From Lumbricus terrestris (Eukaryota > Annelida > Clitellata > Crassiclitellata > Lumbricidae), in the NCBI GenBank assembly GCA_949752735.1, contig OX457036.1:1901120-1965119 (forward strand): 64,000 bases of DNA. The letters run 5' to 3'. Shown piece after piece: positions 21,530-32,085 of this stretch; position 1 is the first letter of the stretch, and every line of letters begins with the position of its first letter. The notes under the pieces are model-generated. The model made no database searches and was not told the origin of the DNA. It saw only the letters and a list, made by a program, of their open reading frames with translations. Position numbers and translations under genes: made by a program.

Positions 21530-23182
21530 CTACAATCTAGACAGACAATCAGCTACTACATTCAATTTACCTTTCTTATAGTTCAACAGAATGTCAAAAT
21601 TTTGCAATGATAAAGACCATCTGACTAATTTAGCAGATTTCGACATTGATTCAGTCAAATAAACTAAAGGATTATGGTCTGTAAACACATTGATTTTAGA
21701 ACCAATAAGAATTTCTTTCAACTTATTTAAAGCCCATATGATTGCATAGGCTTCCTTCTCAATCGTCGCCCACCTCCTCTGAGTATCTGTCAGCTTCTGA
21801 CTGATAAATGAAACAGGACGTTCAATCCCTTCCTCGTCCACCTGAGACAGTACAGCTCCCACAGCGAAATCACTGCTATCACAGTACAAATTAAATGGTT
21901 TCCCAACCTTAAACATATATAGAATCACATTTGATAAGACAATCTGTTTAAGGGAATCAAAAGATTTCTGATGTGCATCAGTCCAAACAATGTTATCAGG
22001 TACTTTCTTGCTAGTCAAGTCTGTCAATGGTTTAGCAATTTCAGCAAAATTACAAATAAACTGTCTGTAAAATCCAAAAAATCCTAAGACTTGCTTCACT
22101 TCCTTCCTGGTTTCAGGTTTCTTCAAATTAATTAAACTGTCAATCCTGTCTGGATTCATCATCTTCTTCCCTGATCCTATGAGGTGACCGATGAACTTCA
22201 CCTCACTCTTACCAAACACACATTTCTTCAAGTTCAATGTTACATTATGCAGTCTTATTTGTTTCAAAAATAATTCCAAATGTCTTAAATGAATGTCCCA
22301 ATCATTAGAATGCACTGCAATGTCATCAACATAAGGTTCAGTAAAATTATGAATCGGTTGCAAGATCATATTTATCGCTTTTACAAAAGTCCGTCCAGAG
22401 TTAATCATTCCAAACGGAACACGCGTAAATTCATACAGTCCATTATGTGTAACAAACGCAGTCTTCCATTGGTCACTCTTTTTCACAGGACAAGTCCAAT
22501 ATGCACTGCGACAGTCCATAACAGAAATGAACTTGGATTTTCCAACTTTGCTCAAGACATCGTTGACGATTGGCATAGGATATCGGCAGTTTTCAGTAAA
22601 AGAGTTAATGTATCTGTAGTCACAAGCCAATCTCAAGGATCCATTCTTCTTTTTGACAATGACAAGTGGACTTGCCATTCTGCTTGACGATGGTTGAATG
22701 ATGTTTTCTTTCAGCATCTCTTGTATTTGTTTTTCCACTTCTGCTCGGTATATTAATGGTATTCGATATGCCACGAATTCTTTTTCTCGAAAATCTGGTC
22801 TCAGCACCACTTCGTGTTCTACTAATGTACATAGTCCAGGTTGGTCTGAAAATCTGTCTGCATATCGATTCAGTACATCAAGTAATTGTTTCTGCTGTTC
22901 GCTGGTCAGATGTCCAATTTGTTCGTAATCCAATTGAAGTGATTTCTGTTTTGTCTCTGAATAGTCTTCCTTCAGCGGTATTTCTACCACTGATCCAAAT
23001 TCGTCATCCTCTTCCACGATCAGACCACAAGACAATGTTCTCGTAATGAACTTCCTCATCTTGTTAGCATGAATAATCCGTCGACCGTTTTCGTTCATGT
23101 CCACCAGATACGAATATTTGGATCTTCTTTGCAGGATCGTGCATGGACCATGCCATCGGGAGATCAATTTGGAGGTTGACAT
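21530..23182 (-). CDS. integrase C-terminus, RT and RNase H of inverted copy
   Basis: A 550-residue minus-strand frame. It opens in the integrase C-terminal segment (KLISRWHGPCTILQRRSKYS). A complete Ty3/gypsy RT follows, with SPLVIVKKKNGSLRLACDY, VPFGMINS and the catalytic PYVDDIAVHS. Then comes the RNase H-like domain (YCDSSDFAVGAVLSQ, EKEAYAIIWAL, FTDHNPL) and the end ADCLSRL. It lies directly upstream of the inverted LTR, so this is an ordinary element 3' half. The Met at 23182 is incidental. The true upstream frame is cut at the junction near 23165, where the sequence switches to a 13-bp LTR end and primer-binding site on the plus strand. Confidence 0.9.
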   Translation of the reverse strand: MSTSKLISRWHGPCTILQRRSKYSYLVDMNENGRRIIHANKMRKFITRTLSCGLIVEEDDEFGSVVEIPLKEDYSETKQKSLQLDYEQIGHLTSEQQKQLLDVLNRYADRFSDQPGLCTLVEHEVVLRPDFREKEFVAYRIPLIYRAEVEKQIQEMLKENIIQPSSSRMASPLVIVKKKNGSLRLACDYRYINSFTENCRYPMPIVNDVLSKVGKSKFISVMDCRSAYWTCPVKKSDQWKTAFVTHNGLYEFTRVPFGMINSGRTFVKAINMILQPIHNFTEPYVDDIAVHSNDWDIHLRHLELFLKQIRLHNVTLNLKKCVFGKSEVKFIGHLIGSGKKMMNPDRIDSLINLKKPETRKEVKQVLGFFGFYRQFICNFAEIAKPLTDLTSKKVPDNIVWTDAHQKSFDSLKQIVLSNVILYMFKVGKPFNLYCDSSDFAVGAVLSQVDEEGIERPVSFISQKLTDTQRRWATIEKEAYAIIWALNKLKEILIGSKINVFTDHNPLVYLTESMSKSAKLVRWSLSLQNFDILLNYKKGKLNVVADCLSRL

Positions 23183-23184
23183 TT

Positions 23185-23751
23185 TGGTGGCAGCGGTGGG
23201 ATACTGAATTCAAGCAAAGGACGTTGGGATAGCGAACTCATTTGGAGGAATATTTTCAATTGGAGGAATATTTTCAATTGGAGGAATATTTTCAATTGGA
23301 GGAATATTTTCAATCGGAGGAATATTTTCAATTGGAGGAATATTTTCAATTGGAGGAATATTTTCAATCGGAGGAATATTTTCAATTGGAGGAATATTTT
23401 CAATCGGAGGAATATTTTCATTTGGAGGAATATTTTCAGTGGATTTTGCTTACGAAGCGTTTTCGACGCCAAGTTACGGACGGTGAATATCGAATCAATC
23501 TGAGGAGCCGACCACACGGGAGAAGGAAACTGAGCATTTGATCAACCGGAGAAGCAGTCCGAGCATCCGAACAACTGGTGAGAAGATACAACGGACATAC
23601 GAACGACATTACGACAACGCAACGCCAGAGAGAGGTATACAAAACTTGCTTGTTTACCCAAGGAGCCATAAGAATTAAAGTCAGCCAATCACAGATAGTC
23701 ATAGCCACTCCCTCGATTTCTTCACGGTAATCACTGAAGTAAAGAAGAAAG
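23185..23751 (+). other. primer-binding site and gag leader of inner copy B
   Basis: It opens with the tRNA-Leu site at 23185-23202. The 18-bp minisatellite follows (23238-23442). About 130 bp absent from copy A come next (about 23443-23575), then sequence nearly identical to the copy A leader. The extra segment shows that B is not simply a duplicate of A. Confidence 0.8.
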
Positions 23752-26700
23752 ATGGAGAAACTTACAGAACAAAAGCAAGCCAGTATAAAGAAGATGTCTT
23801 CTGATCGATTAATAAAGTTATTAATTGAAGAGGGTCTAGACGTAGAAGAAGTCGAAGAGATGTCTAGAGAAAATTTGATGGGAGCATTAGCAGAGGTTTG
23901 GCTTAAAAAGGAAGCTGAAGAGAAAGGTGCAGTGGGTGGCGTTGAGGAGAAACCAATTGAAAAACCACCGGCACCGATGTCTATGGAGGCGTTGATGCAA
24001 TTTATGATGATGAGGGAGGAGCAACGCAGACAGGAAGAGAAAGAGAAAGAGGAGCAACGCAGACAGGAAGAGAAAGAGAAAGAGGAGCAACGGAGACGAG
24101 AGGAGAAAGAACAAAAACAAGAAGAGAAAGAAGAGCAACGTAGACGAGAAGAGAAAGAGGAGAAACGTAGACAAGAAGATAAAGAGAAAGAGGAGAAACG
24201 TAGACAAGAAGATAAAGAGAAAGAGGAGAAACGTAGACAAGAAGATAAAGAGAAAGAGGAGAAACGGAGACAGGAGGAGAAAGAACGAACAGAAAAGCTT
24301 CGACTAGAGGAAAAAGAAAGAGGGGAAAAAGCAGAAAGGATGAGACAACAAGAGATTGAGATGCAGAAGCAGCAGTTCCAGCTTCAGCTAGAACAACTGA
24401 AAAGAGATCGTGACGAAGCAGAACGAAGAAGAATGGAATTGATGATAGAATACGAGAGGGCAAGGAAAGGTGATGAAGAAATACGAAAACAACAGATTGA
24501 AGAGCAAAAGATTCGTGAGGAAGACAAAGAAGCCATGCGTTTGGCAGAATTACAAAGAGCCGAAGAGATTCGACAAGAAGAATTGAAAATGGTGAAAGAA
24601 AATTTGGAAAAAGCGGAAAGAGAAAGGGAAGAACAATTAGAATTAGAACAAAAGAAACTCGCTCTTAAGGAAGCTCAGCTCCGAGAAATGGCTATTGAAA
24701 AGGAGGAACGCAGAAGACAGTTAGAATTGTTGCAGCAGAAGATAGAACAAGAAGAACTGCGTAGGGAAGAAGATCAAAATAGACTCAAGAAAAGAGATGA
24801 AGACGACAGAAGAAGCCGTGAGGAGTCAGAACGAAACAGGATCAGAGAAAGTGAGACAATGGTGTCCAAGATTAAAAGGATAGGTGATGCAATGAAACAC
24901 GTATTACCTAAGATGCCATATGATATGATGGAGGTGCCATTATATTTTGAGACAGTTGAGAATGCATTCAACAGTTTTACGGTGGAAAAGCAGTTTTGGG
25001 TCAAATTGCTGTTGCCACTAATGACGCCAAGAGCAAGAACGGTGTTGAACCGATTGTCTTTCGCTGATCTAGACGATTACGACATAGTGAAAGAACATTT
25101 ACTGAAAGAATTCAAATTGACAGCGAGAGAATATCGATCACGATTTGGAGATGCGAGGAAAACGGCAGAAGAAACATACACGATGTTTACAGCAAGATTG
25201 AAGAATCTGTTGAACTATTATGTCAGAAGTAGGCGAGTGGGCAAAAGCTACGAGAAGTTATTTGATCTATTGGTGGCGGATAAATTGAAAGAATGTCTAC
25301 CACCAGGTCCACTACAGTTCGTACTAGCAAAAGAGGGTACTGAATGCTTTGAAGCTAGTAATGTGGCAGAACTCGCAGACGTACACGTGAACAATCGAAT
25401 TGGTCTAATGTTTCAAGACAAACCGAAATATGAAGCATGGGGAAATAGTTCGAAGCAACCCAGGTGGAATAGTAATAACAAAGAAACAGGAAACCAAGCC
25501 AGAAATAACGAAGCAAGGAATGATGGTGCTCCTGGAAGACAGTTTGGTCAAGATAGAAGAGAAGCAACGGGTGACAGACAAATGTACAGTCGAATTCCAG
25601 TGATGGGACGCCAAAGAGAAAACAATACAGCGTACAATTACAGGCGGGAGAGCACTGAACAGAGAGGGATTGTTAAGAAACGTTGCCATAATTGTCAGTC
25701 AGACCGACATCTGATAAAGGATTGCAAAGCACCACCCAGAATGACAAATCTGAGAAATAGATTTACTCGAAGTGCAGAAAATCTCAGAGTAAATCAGATA
25801 CAAGTAATGAATGCACCGAATCAGTCTGAAGAACAAGACAACCGCGAAACGAAAGTGAAGTCAGTGATGAAGTGCACGCCTCAATTTGCTATACAGAGAG
25901 AAATAGTAAATTCTGCTCCAATTAAAGATACTGGTCGAGAAACAGAAAGCAAAGATGAATGTCAACGTACGAAGAAGTCTTTACTACAGCATGTCAATGT
26001 AGAGATACGTGGAAATGATGACAGTTGTCATCCCGTGCAAGTCAGAGCGCTGATTGACTCTGGTACTGAGATTCCAGTAATCAATGAGGAATTGTTGAAA
26101 GGAGCGACAGTGGAAGAAATTGGCAGAGTACATTTGCAATGTGTGGCTGGAGAACCCATTCCAGCTAAGTTGGTGAAAATCGAAGTGCGGATGAGTTGTC
26201 ATAACGAAGGAGGAGATTTGAAAGACAAGGGAGTAAATATCGCGCCATATTTAACCTTGGTGTGTGCCAGCATTCCGGCAGTCTTGTGCAAAGATAACAA
26301 AGAAAAGTTCTTGCTGCATCCAGAGATAATCGCAGAACTGAAAGAGGTTCCACCAGTGAGTGTATTACAAGGAGAATTGCAAGCGAATGTGACTACAAGA
26401 GCACAGAGTCGGAGAAGAGAAGTGGAAGAAGGAGAAGAGGAAAAGTCAAATGAAAGTTTGCTAGTTGAGGACACAGAAAGCGATGATGAACAAAGCGTTC
26501 AAGAAGAAGAAGAAGGAATAACATCCGGAAACAATGAAATTGAAGAAGAGATGGTTGCATGTGAACGTGATAATGATGATGATTCTGAGAGTGATGGTGA
26601 AATAGACACGAGTATGAGGGATTTGTTTGCCGAGAATACGAGTGATGAAAGACAATTGGCAGACGCAAAGAAATTTGAAGAGCAGCAGAGAAATGACGAG

Positions 26701-27789
26701 TCACTGAGGTCGTGGTGGAAGATAGCTGAAGACAAAGGATCAGAGTTTAGTGTGGTGAATGGGTTGATGTATAAGAAGCATCAAATGTTGGACCAGTTGG
26801 TGTATCAGTTGGTGTTGCCGAAGGAAAGAAGAATTCAGGTGATGGAATTGGCACATGAGTCAGTATTTGGCGGACACTTGGGAGAAGAGAAGACAAGGGA
26901 ACGTATCAAGTTGTCCTTTGCGTGGCCAAGAATGCGTAGAGATGTGGTGAAGTTCTGCAAGTCCTGTGAGAAGTGTCAGTTGAAAGCACGAAGTTTGGTG
27001 ATGGATCGAGTGCCGATTACACCAATACCAAGGGAGGATGTACCGTTCAGAAGAATGACCATGGACGTCGTAGGACCAATCGAACCGACTTCAGCAGCAG
27101 GGCATAAGTATTGTTTGTGCATCGTGGACTCATGTACAAGATGGCCGACAATATTCTTGATGAAGTCATTGACCGCTAAGGCTGTATGCGAAGCTTTGAT
27201 GAAGCTGTTCATGGATGTGGGAGTTCCGTCAGTGATAACGAGTGATAGAGGAACGAATTTCACAGCCAGTCTAACAAGAGAATTTCTGAAACTGATGGGA
27301 TGTTGTCCTCGATTCGATTCGCCAGGACATCCAGAAGCGGCAGGATTGGTGGAGAGATGGAATCAAACGTTCAAGAAAATGATTCATCATGTCGTTGTGG
27401 AAAATCCGAGACAGTGGCATAAAATTATTCCATTTACAGTCTGGGCATTGAGAGAAGTGCCTAATGCAACTACAGGAGTGGCACCGTATTTGCTGGTCTA
27501 TGGAAAGTTGCCGAGAGGGCCACTCACCATCCTTAAAGAAAGCTGGACCAAAGAAATAAATCTACCACCGAACATTGGAGTGCAACCGGCAAAGTACCTG
27601 AAGAATTTAAGAGCAGACATGGAAAAGGCCTTGACATTCGCCGAGAGCTGTGCTGAAGAAAAGCAAAAACAGTACGCCAGTCAATACAACAAAAGAGCAA
27701 AAGATAAAGAATTCGAGCTAGGAGAGAACGTCATCGTGCTGTATCCAACGTCAACCAATAAATTGATCTCCCGATGGCATGGTTACTGA
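23752..27789 (+). CDS. gag-protease-integrase polyprotein, inner copy B, truncated in integrase C-terminus
   Basis: A 1345-residue frame almost identical to copy A through gag, the CCHC knuckle, the protease (LIDSGTE) and integrase (HX6H-CX2C, then DDE). The charged coiled-coil region has a different arrangement, with repeats of RRQEDKEKEEK and a KLRLEEKERGEK insertion, so repeat number varies between copies. The frame ends ISRWHGY followed by TGA. Its last authentic residues are the ones at which the inverted segment begins, and the next bases come from RT further downstream (ACTGAACCTTATG). RT residues up to FTE are absent here. Confidence 0.9.
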   Translation: MEKLTEQKQASIKKMSSDRLIKLLIEEGLDVEEVEEMSRENLMGALAEVWLKKEAEEKGAVGGVEEKPIEKPPAPMSMEALMQFMMMREEQRRQEEKEKEEQRRQEEKEKEEQRRREEKEQKQEEKEEQRRREEKEEKRRQEDKEKEEKRRQEDKEKEEKRRQEDKEKEEKRRQEEKERTEKLRLEEKERGEKAERMRQQEIEMQKQQFQLQLEQLKRDRDEAERRRMELMIEYERARKGDEEIRKQQIEEQKIREEDKEAMRLAELQRAEEIRQEELKMVKENLEKAEREREEQLELEQKKLALKEAQLREMAIEKEERRRQLELLQQKIEQEELRREEDQNRLKKRDEDDRRSREESERNRIRESETMVSKIKRIGDAMKHVLPKMPYDMMEVPLYFETVENAFNSFTVEKQFWVKLLLPLMTPRARTVLNRLSFADLDDYDIVKEHLLKEFKLTAREYRSRFGDARKTAEETYTMFTARLKNLLNYYVRSRRVGKSYEKLFDLLVADKLKECLPPGPLQFVLAKEGTECFEASNVAELADVHVNNRIGLMFQDKPKYEAWGNSSKQPRWNSNNKETGNQARNNEARNDGAPGRQFGQDRREATGDRQMYSRIPVMGRQRENNTAYNYRRESTEQRGIVKKRCHNCQSDRHLIKDCKAPPRMTNLRNRFTRSAENLRVNQIQVMNAPNQSEEQDNRETKVKSVMKCTPQFAIQREIVNSAPIKDTGRETESKDECQRTKKSLLQHVNVEIRGNDDSCHPVQVRALIDSGTEIPVINEELLKGATVEEIGRVHLQCVAGEPIPAKLVKIEVRMSCHNEGGDLKDKGVNIAPYLTLVCASIPAVLCKDNKEKFLLHPEIIAELKEVPPVSVLQGELQANVTTRAQSRRREVEEGEEEKSNESLLVEDTESDDEQSVQEEEEGITSGNNEIEEEMVACERDNDDDSESDGEIDTSMRDLFAENTSDERQLADAKKFEEQQRNDESLRSWWKIAEDKGSEFSVVNGLMYKKHQMLDQLVYQLVLPKERRIQVMELAHESVFGGHLGEEKTRERIKLSFAWPRMRRDVVKFCKSCEKCQLKARSLVMDRVPITPIPREDVPFRRMTMDVVGPIEPTSAAGHKYCLCIVDSCTRWPTIFLMKSLTAKAVCEALMKLFMDVGVPSVITSDRGTNFTASLTREFLKLMGCCPRFDSPGHPEAAGLVERWNQTFKKMIHHVVVENPRQWHKIIPFTVWALREVPNATTGVAPYLLVYGKLPRGPLTILKESWTKEINLPPNIGVQPAKYLKNLRADMEKALTFAESCAEEKQKQYASQYNKRAKDKEFELGENVIVLYPTSTNKLISRWHGY

Positions 27790-28597
27790 ACCTTATGTTG
27801 ATGATATTGCAGTGCATTCTAATGATTGGGACATTCATTTAAGACATTTGGAATTATTTTTGAAACAAATAAGACTGCATAATGTAACACTGAACTTGAA
27901 GAAATGTGTGTTTGGTAAGAGTGAGGTGAAGTTCATCGGTCACCTCATAGGATCAGGGAAGAAGATGATGAATCCAGACAGGATTGACAGTTTAATTAAT
28001 TTGAAGAAACCTGAAACCAGGAAGGAAGTGAAGCAAGTCTTAGGATTTTTTGGGTTTTACAGACAGTTTATTTGTAATTTTGCTGAAATTGCTAAACCAT
28101 TGACAGACTTGACTAGCAAGAAAGTACCTGATAACATTGTTTGGACTGATGCACATCAGAAATCTTTTGATTCCCTTAAACAGATTGTCTTATCAAATGT
28201 GATTCTATATATGTTTGAGGTTGGGAAACCATTTAATTTGTACTGTGATAGCAGTGATTTTGCTGTGGGAGCTGTACTGTCTCAGGTGGACGAGGAAGGG
28301 ATTGAACGTCCTGTTTCATTTATCAGTCAGAAGCTGACAGATACTCAGAGGAAGTGGGCGACGATTGAGAAGGAAGCCTATGCAATCATATGGGCTTTAA
28401 ACAAGTTGAAAGAAATTCTTATTGGTTCTAAAATCAATGTGTTTACAGACCATAATCCTTTAGTTTATTTGACTGAATCAATGTCGAAATCTGCTAAATT
28501 AGTCAGATGGTCTTTATCATTGCAAAATTTTGACATCCTGCTGAACTATAAGAAAGGTAAATTGAATGTAGTAGCTGACTGTTTGTCTAGATTGTAG
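27779..28597 (+). CDS. RT (from YVDD) and RNase H, 3' part of outer copy
   Basis: A 272-residue frame beginning in a junction-made Met and continuing TEPYVDDIAVHSNDWD. It carries the RT catalytic site, thumb and connection (GHLIGSGKK, LGFFGFYRQFI). RNase H follows (LYCDSSDFAVGAVLSQ, EKEAYAI, TDHNPLVY) and the end ADCLSRL. It takes up RT almost where copy A leaves off: a 9-bp repeat TTACTGAAC flanks the block at 20747-20755 and 27783-27791. Downstream lie the polypurine tract and the outer 3' LTR. I infer that this is the other half of copy A. Confidence 0.85.
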   Translation: MVTEPYVDDIAVHSNDWDIHLRHLELFLKQIRLHNVTLNLKKCVFGKSEVKFIGHLIGSGKKMMNPDRIDSLINLKKPETRKEVKQVLGFFGFYRQFICNFAEIAKPLTDLTSKKVPDNIVWTDAHQKSFDSLKQIVLSNVILYMFEVGKPFNLYCDSSDFAVGAVLSQVDEEGIERPVSFISQKLTDTQRKWATIEKEAYAIIWALNKLKEILIGSKINVFTDHNPLVYLTESMSKSAKLVRWSLSLQNFDILLNYKKGKLNVVADCLSRL

Positions 28598-28690
28598 TGT
28601 AAGATATTTTATGATGTATTATGTTATGGACTATTTGCATTGTTTAGTTAAGGTACGTTCGCTAATTTTTATAGATAATTAGCTCTCTTT

Positions 28691-28707
28691 AAAAGAAAGG
28701 AGGGAGG
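28691..28707 (+). promoter_or_regulatory. polypurine tract
   Basis: AAAAGAAAGGAGGGAGG lies 3 bases before the 3' LTR. This is the expected plus-strand primer site of an LTR retrotransposon. It is repeated in inverted form next to the inner LTR. Confidence 0.85.
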
Positions 28708-28710
28708 TAA

Positions 28711-29262
28711 TGTGAGCTAATTTTGTATAGTCTATGTGGTCAGTTGATGTTTAGGCGTACGAATAGACCAGCTCAAGGTCAGCGTCTAGACAGTTAGGCC
28801 TGCAGGTGACAGACTGGCGGGAAAGTTGGCGCGGCTCGGCCGACCGTCGCCGGAGAGCGCGAGAGAGAGAGGGATAGGCAGACAGACAGACGGACAGATA
28901 GAAGGACAGAGCGGCAAGGGGAAGAGTGTACGCCCAGACAGTGAGAGTAGTAGTAGAAGAAGGAGTTGGTAGTAGAGAATAGAAGACGTTTTAGAGAACA
29001 GTGGAGTTAGATGATAATAGTTGCGTTGCTGTCGTTGAATTCAAGCGTTTGTCGTCGTTGATCCATTGTTGTGTTATTTGCGTTGTTATGAAAGAAGAAG
29101 AAAATACAAGAAACAGAGCTTTGTTGTAATTGAACAAGTTAAGAACTTTAGAAACTTATACACTAGCTTTAGATACCGAAATACAGTGACTAGGTTAGGC
29201 ATAGGCTGCGCTACTGAACACTGAAGAAAAAGGAAGAAAACTTTGAAGGTCAATTGGAGGTT

Positions 29263-29266
<4 letters not shown>
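28711..29266 (+). repeat. 3' LTR (outer)
   Basis: 556 bp, apparently identical to the LTR at 14984-15539. It is followed by a (TA)n tract whose first five bases TATAT match the 5' flank. Confidence 0.9.
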
Positions 29267-29316
<50 letters not shown>

Positions 29317-30089
29317 TAATAATCATTCCTAAGCTCCTTTTACGTCGATTTCTAATTTTCTAATTACTGCCATTTCAACTAAGTTTTGAGCGAAGCTGTC
29401 GCTTATATAGTATTAAGAAACATTTATATAAAGGTGTATGATCTAACTTAGTGAAAATGTAATCAATCAATAAATTCACTTCGCTTTATTACAACCAGAA
29501 AACAAGATGGCATCAAAAACAGAAAATATGCATGCATTGGCTACAAAGGGGCCCTAAAGGGATTGACATCCCGCTGGGGAGGGTCACCCAAGTAAGAAAA
29601 CACACCAAGAAATATTGTACAAGATAGCAAAAAAATAAAAATAAGAAAAATAAAATCAAATTAGGTGATGACAGATTGCAAAAAGTTTAAATTGTAAATA
29701 GCATGTAGAGGAACAAACTTAACTATATACTTAAGTAAAATCTTAACTACAAGTGGTCATGTGCACTTCTAAGTAGACTTAGTGGAGGAATGAAAAACAC
29801 GAAGTCTCTTTTTAAAAACCTTTTGAGGTGAATGGGGAAGGTATTATAATAGAGGTAGTGTTTTATTCGTTTCAGCATGAATAGCTGAATTTCAACAATT
29901 TCAGTTTGGTCACAAATAATTGCCATTTCCATTTCCATTACGTTTTTAGTATTTTAATTCTTGATTGTACTTCGTTTGGGGAATATTTTGTTCGTTTCAG
30001 TCTCATCCGCTATGCGCGAACTTCATGATTTTCATCTCAGTTCTAATTCAGGCAAGTGAGAAAAAAATGTATATAAGGCCTAGTTAGCG
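29267..30089. other. (TA)n tract then non-coding DNA
   Basis: 29267-29312 is a TA dinucleotide repeat. The remainder is AT-rich with no recognised element or exon. Confidence 0.5.
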
Positions 30090-30345
30090 ACACCGGTAAG
30101 CGAGAGCAGCATTCGTCTGTTGGTTGCAACGGACTGCGGTTCAAGCCCCGGGCTGGGAGTTGACATTCAGAGATTTAGATATCTCAGGCTGGCACGTGTG
30201 GGACGCAGGGGCGAAAGCTCCTGCGGAGCGACCTTGGGCAAGTTGCTGTGGGGAAGGCAACGGGAAACCACCTCACTCATCTCATCCCCAGGGGCGTAAA
30301 GCAAATGAATCTGCCTTCGGGCAGAGCACCATCATCATCATGTGA
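30090..30345 (+). repeat. SINE-like repeat with tRNA-like head
   Basis: It has a GC-rich body, a GGTTCAAGCCCC B-box-like segment at about 30133, an anticodon-arm-like GTCTGTTGGTTGCAACGGAC just before it, and a (CAT)n tail. An upstream A box is less clear. The open frame across it has no recognisable protein content. Confidence 0.4.
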
Positions 30346-30372
30346 TGCATGATGCATCAAAGAGGTGGTGAT

Positions 30373-32085
30373 TAGGGTGCTCCAAAAAAATAAATGTTGA
30401 AAATTCTTAGCTCCCCGGATATTTTCCCATGTGTCTCATAGAGCTGAGTGTAAAAAACCAAATTTGAGGTTTCTAGATTAAGGTTAAGCCTTGCCACCAG
30501 CACGATGAAGTTTAACAATAGCGGCTATTTTTCGGTTGAAAATACAAATTGCAGGTATGTAAGTATATATGATAAAACCAGTGTGTGTTTATGATTTATT
30601 GGTCAGAACATGACCATAATATTATCAACAGACAAACGTAACTCTATCCACAAACTGCTACTGCAATTCCACTCCCACTCACACAAACCTACACATACCT
30701 ACAGATCTTACATTGTTATATGTATACTGTTTCAAGAGTTTCCTCGGTGCTTAAAATCTCGGAATCTGTGTCGATGAGATTTAACCACCTGTATAGTAGA
30801 CTATCGTTGATATTCATTCTTTATGACTGTATTTATAAAGTATGTTATTAGTTTCGTCGCTTTTTCCAGTCACGAACAAACTTTAATAGGCATATAGTAG
30901 CATTGCCTGCTGGAAATTGTCGACAGCTTTCCACTGTGCTGGTAGTTTAGCCTAAGCTGAGCCAATGACTTTCGATATTAAGTAGGTTGAACAATAAGCA
31001 TGGACCTTTGGATAATCAAATGAATCAGTTTTGAGGATGCATTCAACTGCGGAAATAGCCTACTGAAACTGAACCTACTGGTTCTGTTTGTCTCACTGTC
31101 AGAAGTTGGCGAGCGATTTGTGGGTTTCCGATTCAGAAACCAAATTCAAGATCAATGTGAATGGCACAATTTCTTCTGCAAGATATCTTAAATGTTAAGG
31201 ACAGTAACGGCAGCTCCTGCAACATCTGAATCAGTCGTGTTGAGATCAGTCCAGAACTGCAGACCATCTAAAGGTGCATCGACAGCAGACACTACGAAGA
31301 GCCTTGACAAAAAACAAGGCATTGAACGTGCAAACACGACTCTGTAAAAATTTTATCGTAGAGATCCATGATCTTGACCTTGATGTTCTTCTTTCGTTGT
31401 TCGACAACCCCAAACTTATTTAATTGCTTCTCACTGCTTTTCACTGCTTCTGGAATCGTTATAGTAACATGAACATTTGGATCGTTTTCAGATAAACGAT
31501 TCTCCATTTAAAGAAATTCCGTTGTCTGACAATGGGATAATTGCCCCCTCCCAACAAGCCATATAGCTTGTAACTTCTCAAAAATAGTTTATCCATGTTC
31601 ACTGAGCAATCGAAGACACACCCAATCAGTGCTAGAATTTCCTGGTTTGGGATTCAGCACCCTAGTCTTTCTTAAGATCCACAGTAAAGTCTTCATTGCA
31701 CAACGCAACTACACATAGGCCTAATTCAACGTCTGACTCCCATGCAGCTATTTTTCTACAATTCTCATTCTGCACCCAGTGCATCTAAGATTTATCATAA
31801 TAAATATCGTCAGGCATATACAAAAGCTTGTAAAACAAGTTAATCATCATGAAATAATTAAGTTTTCCCACCAATTCCCATCATGGTTTCCAAATCGCCG
31901 ATTTTTAAGAAAATTCCTATGTATTTTCGTATTGTAAAGTTTTTATGCCGGTGGCAAGGCTTAACCTTTTTCAATTGGTCTGAAAATTGGTACAGTTGAT
32001 CAAAATGATAAATGGAATGGGAAAATTGCCAGGGAGCAGTATTTTGAGACACTTTTGAAAATGCATCATAATCTGGAGCACCCTA
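30373..32085. mobile_element. hAT-like non-autonomous DNA element, 1713 bp, TSD GTGGTGAT
   Basis: Perfect 12-bp inverted ends TAGGGTGCTCCA / TGGAGCACCCTA. The 8-bp direct repeat GTGGTGAT lies at 30365-30372 and 32086-32093. A subterminal inverted pair, GGTTAAGCCTTGCCACC (about 30482) and its complement (about 31950), lies inside. The 8-bp duplication fits hAT or P-type superfamilies. No transposase motif was found; short minus-strand frames at 31292-31507 and 31858-32052 are unrecognised. It sits inside LINE coding sequence. Confidence 0.8.
31655..31790 (+). repeat. diverged copy of the 10323/14386 repeat
   Basis: The order CACCCTAGTC, CACAGTAAAGTC, GCAGCTATTTTTCTACAATT, TCATTCTGCA is recognisable against the copies at 10323 and 14386. 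Low similarity makes the call tentative. Confidence 0.3.

Larger units (their letters stand above)
14984..29266 (+). mobile_element. Gmr1-like Ty3/gypsy LTR retrotransposon, composite with inverted second copy
   Basis: The outer LTRs (14984-15539 and 28711-29266, both 556 bp, TGTGAG...TTGACA) look identical. They are flanked on the outside by TATAT (14979-14983 and 29267-29271). Internal order is gag, zinc knuckle, protease, integrase, RT, RNase H. That gene order is known for Gmr1-type Ty3/gypsy elements in deuterostomes. The element is interrupted at about 20756-27782 by a 7.0-kb block made of another copy whose 3' half is inverted relative to its 5' half. The right TATAT runs into a TA repeat, so it is weak evidence alone. 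Confidence 0.85.

Noticed and set aside
14984..29266. Two independent complete retrotransposons in tandem
   Set aside because: Only the outer LTRs match each other and share flanks; the inner copy has no intact 5' LTR and an inverted 3' half, so a nested or recombined structure fits better.
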